This document shows, one piece after another, positions 5,488 through 8,448 of a stretch of DNA of 8,448 nucleotides; the stretch's first letter is position 1, and every line of letters starts with the position of its first letter. Origin of the DNA: Acidobacteriota bacterium. Lineage in GTDB: Bacteria; Acidobacteriota; Terriglobia; Terriglobales; Acidobacteriaceae. Location of the stretch: the NCBI GenBank assembly GCA_021851625.1, contig JAJZCX010000050.1, forward strand, positions 1 through 8,448. Reading direction: 5' to 3'. Under the pieces are notes generated by a model. It made no database searches, had not been told where the DNA came from, and saw nothing but the letters and a program-made list of their open reading frames with translations. The translations under genes were made by a program, and so were the position numbers.

Positions 5488-6660
5488 TTATTGCTTTGGG
5501 GGCGCAGGCAGGCTTTTGACGTGTTGGGCGCGCACCGGCTGCGGAGCACCCTGCGGAAGCACACGATGCACGCTCTCCCCCTGCAAGCGATAGGCCAGCG
5601 TCACGAGTACTGGTGCTGGAGTTGCAGACGAAGCGGCGGATACTGGCGCTGCGGCCTTGCTTCCCTTGCCTGATTTTTGGTTGGACGCAACACGAATCGT
5701 AAAGACCGGCTCCGGGCCATCGGGAAAGTCTTGCTGACTCACGGTAACCGGGAAGAATCCGGCTAGGTTGCGTTCCACATAGGCAGTTCCATAGCGATGG
5801 TGCCGCACATCCCAGGTGAAAACGCGCACCTCGTCAAAATCGTAAGGCAGACCGTCTTTGTACTCGGTGAGCACGGTTACGTAGTCCGGCACCAGACCAT
5901 CCGGCTGACCAGAGGCTGGATCGCTGACCCTGCGCAACACGTAGGCACCCATCATGCGTTTGCCCTCTGCATACTGCGCAATATCGTCAGGAACATCGAC
6001 ATCCAATCGCCGGGCCAGCAACCAGCCTGTTTGTCCAGATGCCGTCCGCGCCAGCCACCAGTCTTCCATGGGTGTGGTTAGAGCCGCCGCATCGCTGGAT
6101 TTTTTATGTCCTGTAGCTGCTTTGTGCAGTGGAGTAGAAGCCTGCGTCTCCTGCGCTTGCGCGCCGGGCTTGGCAATCGATGTGCGGGCCAGAATCTCCA
6201 CCTTGGCATTGGCGGGAATGAGATAAAAATGCTCGGCCCGCGTGCCGGGAGCTAGGTGCATGTAAACATCATCGCGGGTTACGGCCTGGCTAACCGCCGC
6301 ATCATGCGCATGTTGCGCGGCCAAGGCTTGAAACTGATCGTAGCCCGATTGATTGAGCACCGCAGCCTCTTCAATCCAGCCCACAGCACCCTGCACCGTC
6401 TGCACCTTCACAAAGCGATGAATGCGCTCCAACACCTGCAGGCGTTCGCCGTTGGCCACTTGCGCCGTGTGGTTGGAGACAGGCGCAACCCGATCACGCA
6501 GATAGATGGGACGGCGTGAGGCAACGTAGACCGATTCCACCGCAGAGTGCGGCCGCAGCCACTTGCAGCCCCAGAGCGTGCAGAGCGCGGACGTCAGCAG
6601 CGCGGCAGATGCCAGCTTTCGAACCGCTCTGCCCGCTGTGACTCTGCGCAAATGCTGCAC
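5488..6660 (-). CDS. SH3-domain protein, probable lipoprotein
   Basis: A 390-aa predicted exported protein of unknown role. Residues 1-31 form a signal sequence with basic start (HLRR, RAVRK) and hydrophobic core; LWGC (29-32) resembles a lipobox with an unusual Trp at -2, so lipidation at Cys32 is likely but not certain. Two bacterial SH3-like modules are visible: about 44-104, with the YLRDRV and GAVGWIEEAAV ends, and about 130-220, with VYMHLAPGTRAE and DWWLARTASGQTGWLLARRL. The second is split by a low-complexity insert near 162-196. A C-terminal region (about 236-365) contains YVTVLTEYKDGLPYDFDEVRV and is not recognised. A Pro/Ala/Ser-rich stretch lies near 330-350. Start: GTG at 6660 behind GGAGGAG; the open frame continues upstream into the preceding gene without a plausible start. 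It begins 25 bp after the propeller gene stop, so the two form an operon. Bacterial SH3 domains often bind peptidoglycan; that is only suggestive here. Confidence 0.85.
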   Translation of the reverse strand: MQHLRRVTAGRAVRKLASAALLTSALCTLWGCKWLRPHSAVESVYVASRRPIYLRDRVAPVSNHTAQVANGERLQVLERIHRFVKVQTVQGAVGWIEEAAVLNQSGYDQFQALAAQHAHDAAVSQAVTRDDVYMHLAPGTRAEHFYLIPANAKVEILARTSIAKPGAQAQETQASTPLHKAATGHKKSSDAAALTTPMEDWWLARTASGQTGWLLARRLDVDVPDDIAQYAEGKRMMGAYVLRRVSDPASGQPDGLVPDYVTVLTEYKDGLPYDFDEVRVFTWDVRHHRYGTAYVERNLAGFFPVTVSQQDFPDGPEPVFTIRVASNQKSGKGSKAAAPVSAASSATPAPVLVTLAYRLQGESVHRVLPQGAPQPVRAQHVKSLPAPPKQ

Positions 6661-6665
6661 CGTTG

Positions 6666-6672
6666 CTCCTCC
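6666..6672 (-). promoter_or_regulatory. Shine-Dalgarno of the SH3 lipoprotein gene
   Basis: GGAGGAG lies 5 nt before the GTG at 6660. It fixes a GTG start that yields a complete signal peptide. Confidence 0.85.
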
Positions 6673-6685
6673 GATTCCTTGATGG

Positions 6686-8374
6686 CTATTGCGTAATGGA
6701 CAGGGCCACCGGCGCAGTTGGATCGGTGCCAGTTGCAGTGTCCACCACGTAGTCCAGCTTGCCGGGGGTGGTTGTGTCGAAGCTAAAAATCGCCAAATCC
6801 GGGTAGTCCCCCGCCGCAGCAACGACTAAATAGGTATTGGTTTCGTCGAGCGCCATGGCCACCGGATCCGTTCCCGCTCCTATCCCGGCTCCGCCCACGT
6901 AGGGCGAACTGCCGAGTTCTGTCAATCCGCCAGAAGCACCGATCTGATAGCCCAAAATCTCATTGGATATTTTGCTGCTCAGGTAAACGTAAGAGTCCGT
7001 AGGATCGATGGCAATCGCGGACGGGCCAAGCAGATTGCCGAACGGCGATCCTGTGATCTCGGTCAAAGCGCCGCCACTGCCAATCGTAAATCCTCGTATG
7101 CAAGAACAGCCCGTCTCCCCGGCAAAAAGATATTTGGAGCTGCTATCGGAGACCAACGCCGTGTCCGCATAGGAAGCCGCGACTCTGGAGTTCGTATGCA
7201 GTGGGTTGCTCAACGCTCCGGTGCTCGCATCCAGCGTGAAGATGTCGATGCCGCCGACACCACCCGCGGCGGGCGTTTCGCCCACATAGATGTACTGGTC
7301 GTTCGGTGTAACGTAGATTTGCTCTGGTGCGCCATGGAGCGTGACATAACCCTGCGCATTGCCGGAAGGCGCAGCCAAAGCTCCTGTGTTGGTGTTGATT
7401 GCATACTCATACATCTGAGCCAGCGTGTTGGAGCCGATCAAAAGGAAATTGCTCTTCCTGTCCACGGCCATGTACGTCGGCCCCGTGGTGAGAGAGGCCA
7501 CGGGTTGACTGTTGTTGCCCAACGTTAGTGCGCCATTCGAAGCAATTCCGTATAAGTACACGGCTCCCGAAAGGCTGCCCACGTAGAGAAACGATCCGTT
7601 CGGGGTAGTCACCATCGCTGTAGGAGCATTTCCCACTCCCAACGAGTAGGGAGTGTTCGGAAGCAAAGTCAGCTTGCCGCTACTTAAAGAAAATCCGGCG
7701 ATGTCATCCGCATTGCTGTTCGCCACATAGATGTAATTGTTGGAGGTTCCGGAACTGGACGATCCATACGAAAAGGATTCCCCGTTGCTGGTGCCATCCG
7801 CCGTGGTCACCGTAACGCTGACCGTACCGCTGCCCGCAGGTGCAACTGCCGTGACTTCCGTCGCAGAAACCGCTGCGTAACTGGTTGCTGCTGTGCTACC
7901 AAAAGTGACAGCCGTCGCTCCAGTTAGATTCGTCCCTGTCAAGGTCACCGTGGTTCCGCTGGAGCCGCTGGCCGGATTGATCGCGGTCAATATGGGAGTG
8001 GTGGAGGAGCCGGATCCCGACGATCCGTAACTAAAAGATTCCCCGTTGCTGGTGCCTTGGGGGGTTGTCACCGTTACCAGTACGCTTCCGCTGCCAGTGG
8101 GAGCAACTATAGTGACTTCCGAAGCAGAGACCACGGTGATGCTGCTTCCAGCCGTGCCGCCAAAGCTGACAGATGTCGCACCCGTCAAAAATGACCCGGT
8201 CAGGGTCACTGTGGTTCCACTGGCTCCGCTGGTCGGACTAATGCCGGTCAGCGTGGGCGTACAGGTGTTCGTCTCCTCGCAGATAGGAACGAAGAAATTG
8301 CTGCATCCAATCAATTGCGGAGCCAAAACAACCGCAAGCAGCAGCACGATACGAATCGGAATCGGAATACGCAT
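6686..8374 (-). CDS. TIG/IPT-domain plus seven-bladed beta-propeller lipoprotein
   Basis: A 562-aa predicted surface or periplasmic lipoprotein. Residues 1-23 are a signal peptide ending in the lipobox LIGC with lipid-acceptor Cys24. Two Ig-like TIG/IPT domains follow (about 40-117 and 127-204), each starting P.LT.I.P.SG.SGTTVTLTG and each ended by a Gly/Ser-rich linker after GESFSYGSS. From about 213 to the end are seven repeats of about 50 residues, starting near 214, 262, 309, 360, 414, 461 and 514. They carry patterns such as YIYVANSNADDIAGFSL..G.L and YIYVGETP, matching a lactonase/YVTN-like seven-bladed propeller. No lactonase catalytic residues are claimed. Cys423 and Cys425 (CSC) may form a local disulphide. 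It starts at ATG 8374 with no Shine-Dalgarno (a C-rich run instead) and is the first gene of a two-gene operon with the SH3 lipoprotein. The function is unknown; binding to a glycan or protein ligand at the cell surface is plausible. Confidence 0.88.
   Translation of the reverse strand: MRIPIPIRIVLLLAVVLAPQLIGCSNFFVPICEETNTCTPTLTGISPTSGASGTTVTLTGSFLTGATSVSFGGTAGSSITVVSASEVTIVAPTGSGSVLVTVTTPQGTSNGESFSYGSSGSGSSTTPILTAINPASGSSGTTVTLTGTNLTGATAVTFGSTAATSYAAVSATEVTAVAPAGSGTVSVTVTTADGTSNGESFSYGSSSSGTSNNYIYVANSNADDIAGFSLSSGKLTLLPNTPYSLGVGNAPTAMVTTPNGSFLYVGSLSGAVYLYGIASNGALTLGNNSQPVASLTTGPTYMAVDRKSNFLLIGSNTLAQMYEYAINTNTGALAAPSGNAQGYVTLHGAPEQIYVTPNDQYIYVGETPAAGGVGGIDIFTLDASTGALSNPLHTNSRVAASYADTALVSDSSSKYLFAGETGCSCIRGFTIGSGGALTEITGSPFGNLLGPSAIAIDPTDSYVYLSSKISNEILGYQIGASGGLTELGSSPYVGGAGIGAGTDPVAMALDETNTYLVVAAAGDYPDLAIFSFDTTTPGKLDYVVDTATGTDPTAPVALSITQ
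7736..8257 (-). repeat. Two-unit 261-bp tandem repeat encoding the TIG domains
   Basis: Two consecutive 87-codon units (about 7997-8257 and 7736-7996) encode the two TIG domains. They keep obvious nucleotide identity, including an exact 20-base match at 7776-7795 and 8037-8056. The period is a multiple of three and the frame is preserved. The similarity at DNA level, not only protein level, points to an in-gene duplication or to ongoing gene conversion. Confidence 0.85.
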
Positions 8375-8448
8375 ACTGGGGGGAAGGCCCGCCTTTTGGA
8401 ATCAGCACTCTCGCGCTCTCCCAGTGTACGACGACCCGCCTGCGTTGG
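8375..8448 (-). promoter_or_regulatory. Upstream region of the lipoprotein operon, weak promoter candidate
   Basis: This 74-bp stretch lies upstream of the propeller gene. The only promoter-like element is TACACT (complement of 8423-8428), 4 of 6 to a -10 box. Its -35 would fall at or past the window edge, so it cannot be tested here. No other gene is seen. Confidence 0.2.

Noticed and set aside
6661..6822. N-terminal extension of the SH3 protein to 6822
   Set aside because: It would overlap the propeller gene by about 140 bp and bury the signal peptide; GTG 6660 has GGAGGAG at ideal spacing.

Overview
The window looks like ordinary chromosomal DNA from an Acidobacteriota species, most likely Acidobacteriaceae. 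That placement is inferred from protein character, not from a marker gene. The clues are an hfq-hflX pair placed directly before an F-type ATP synthase gene cluster, an unusually long b subunit with a signal-peptide-like N-terminus, and a TIG-plus-beta-propeller lipoprotein next to an SH3-domain lipoprotein. I see no CRISPR array, transposase, phage gene, tRNA or rRNA.

Minus strand, right to left from about 3994 to 1: hfq (RNA chaperone), hflX (ribosome-associated GTPase), then a consensus-like promoter in the gap after hflX. The ATP synthase genes follow: b', b (atpF), delta (atpH) and the first 85 codons of alpha (atpA), which runs off the left edge. The b'/b junction is an ATGA overlap and the b/delta junction is separated by one base, so these genes are translationally close-packed. 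Delta and alpha are separated by 71 bp holding a perfect 7-bp-stem hairpin. The membrane subunits a and c (atpB, atpE) do not precede b', so the ATP synthase genes are probably split between loci.

Plus strand, 4241-5440: a single PLP-dependent sugar aminotransferase of the DegT/DnrJ/EryC1/StrS family. It is divergent from hfq and convergent with the next block.

Minus strand, 8374 to 5488: a two-gene operon of predicted lipoproteins. The upstream gene encodes two TIG/IPT domains, made by a recent-looking 261-bp internal tandem duplication, followed by a seven-bladed beta-propeller. The downstream gene encodes an SH3-domain protein that starts at GTG behind a strong Shine-Dalgarno. Both proteins are probably anchored on the outside of a membrane; their roles are unknown.

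The window does not contain a convincing new system. The points worth a second look are the signal-peptide-bearing b subunit, the split ATP synthase cluster with a promoter overlapped by a perfect inverted repeat, the delta-alpha intercistronic hairpin, and the lipoprotein pair.
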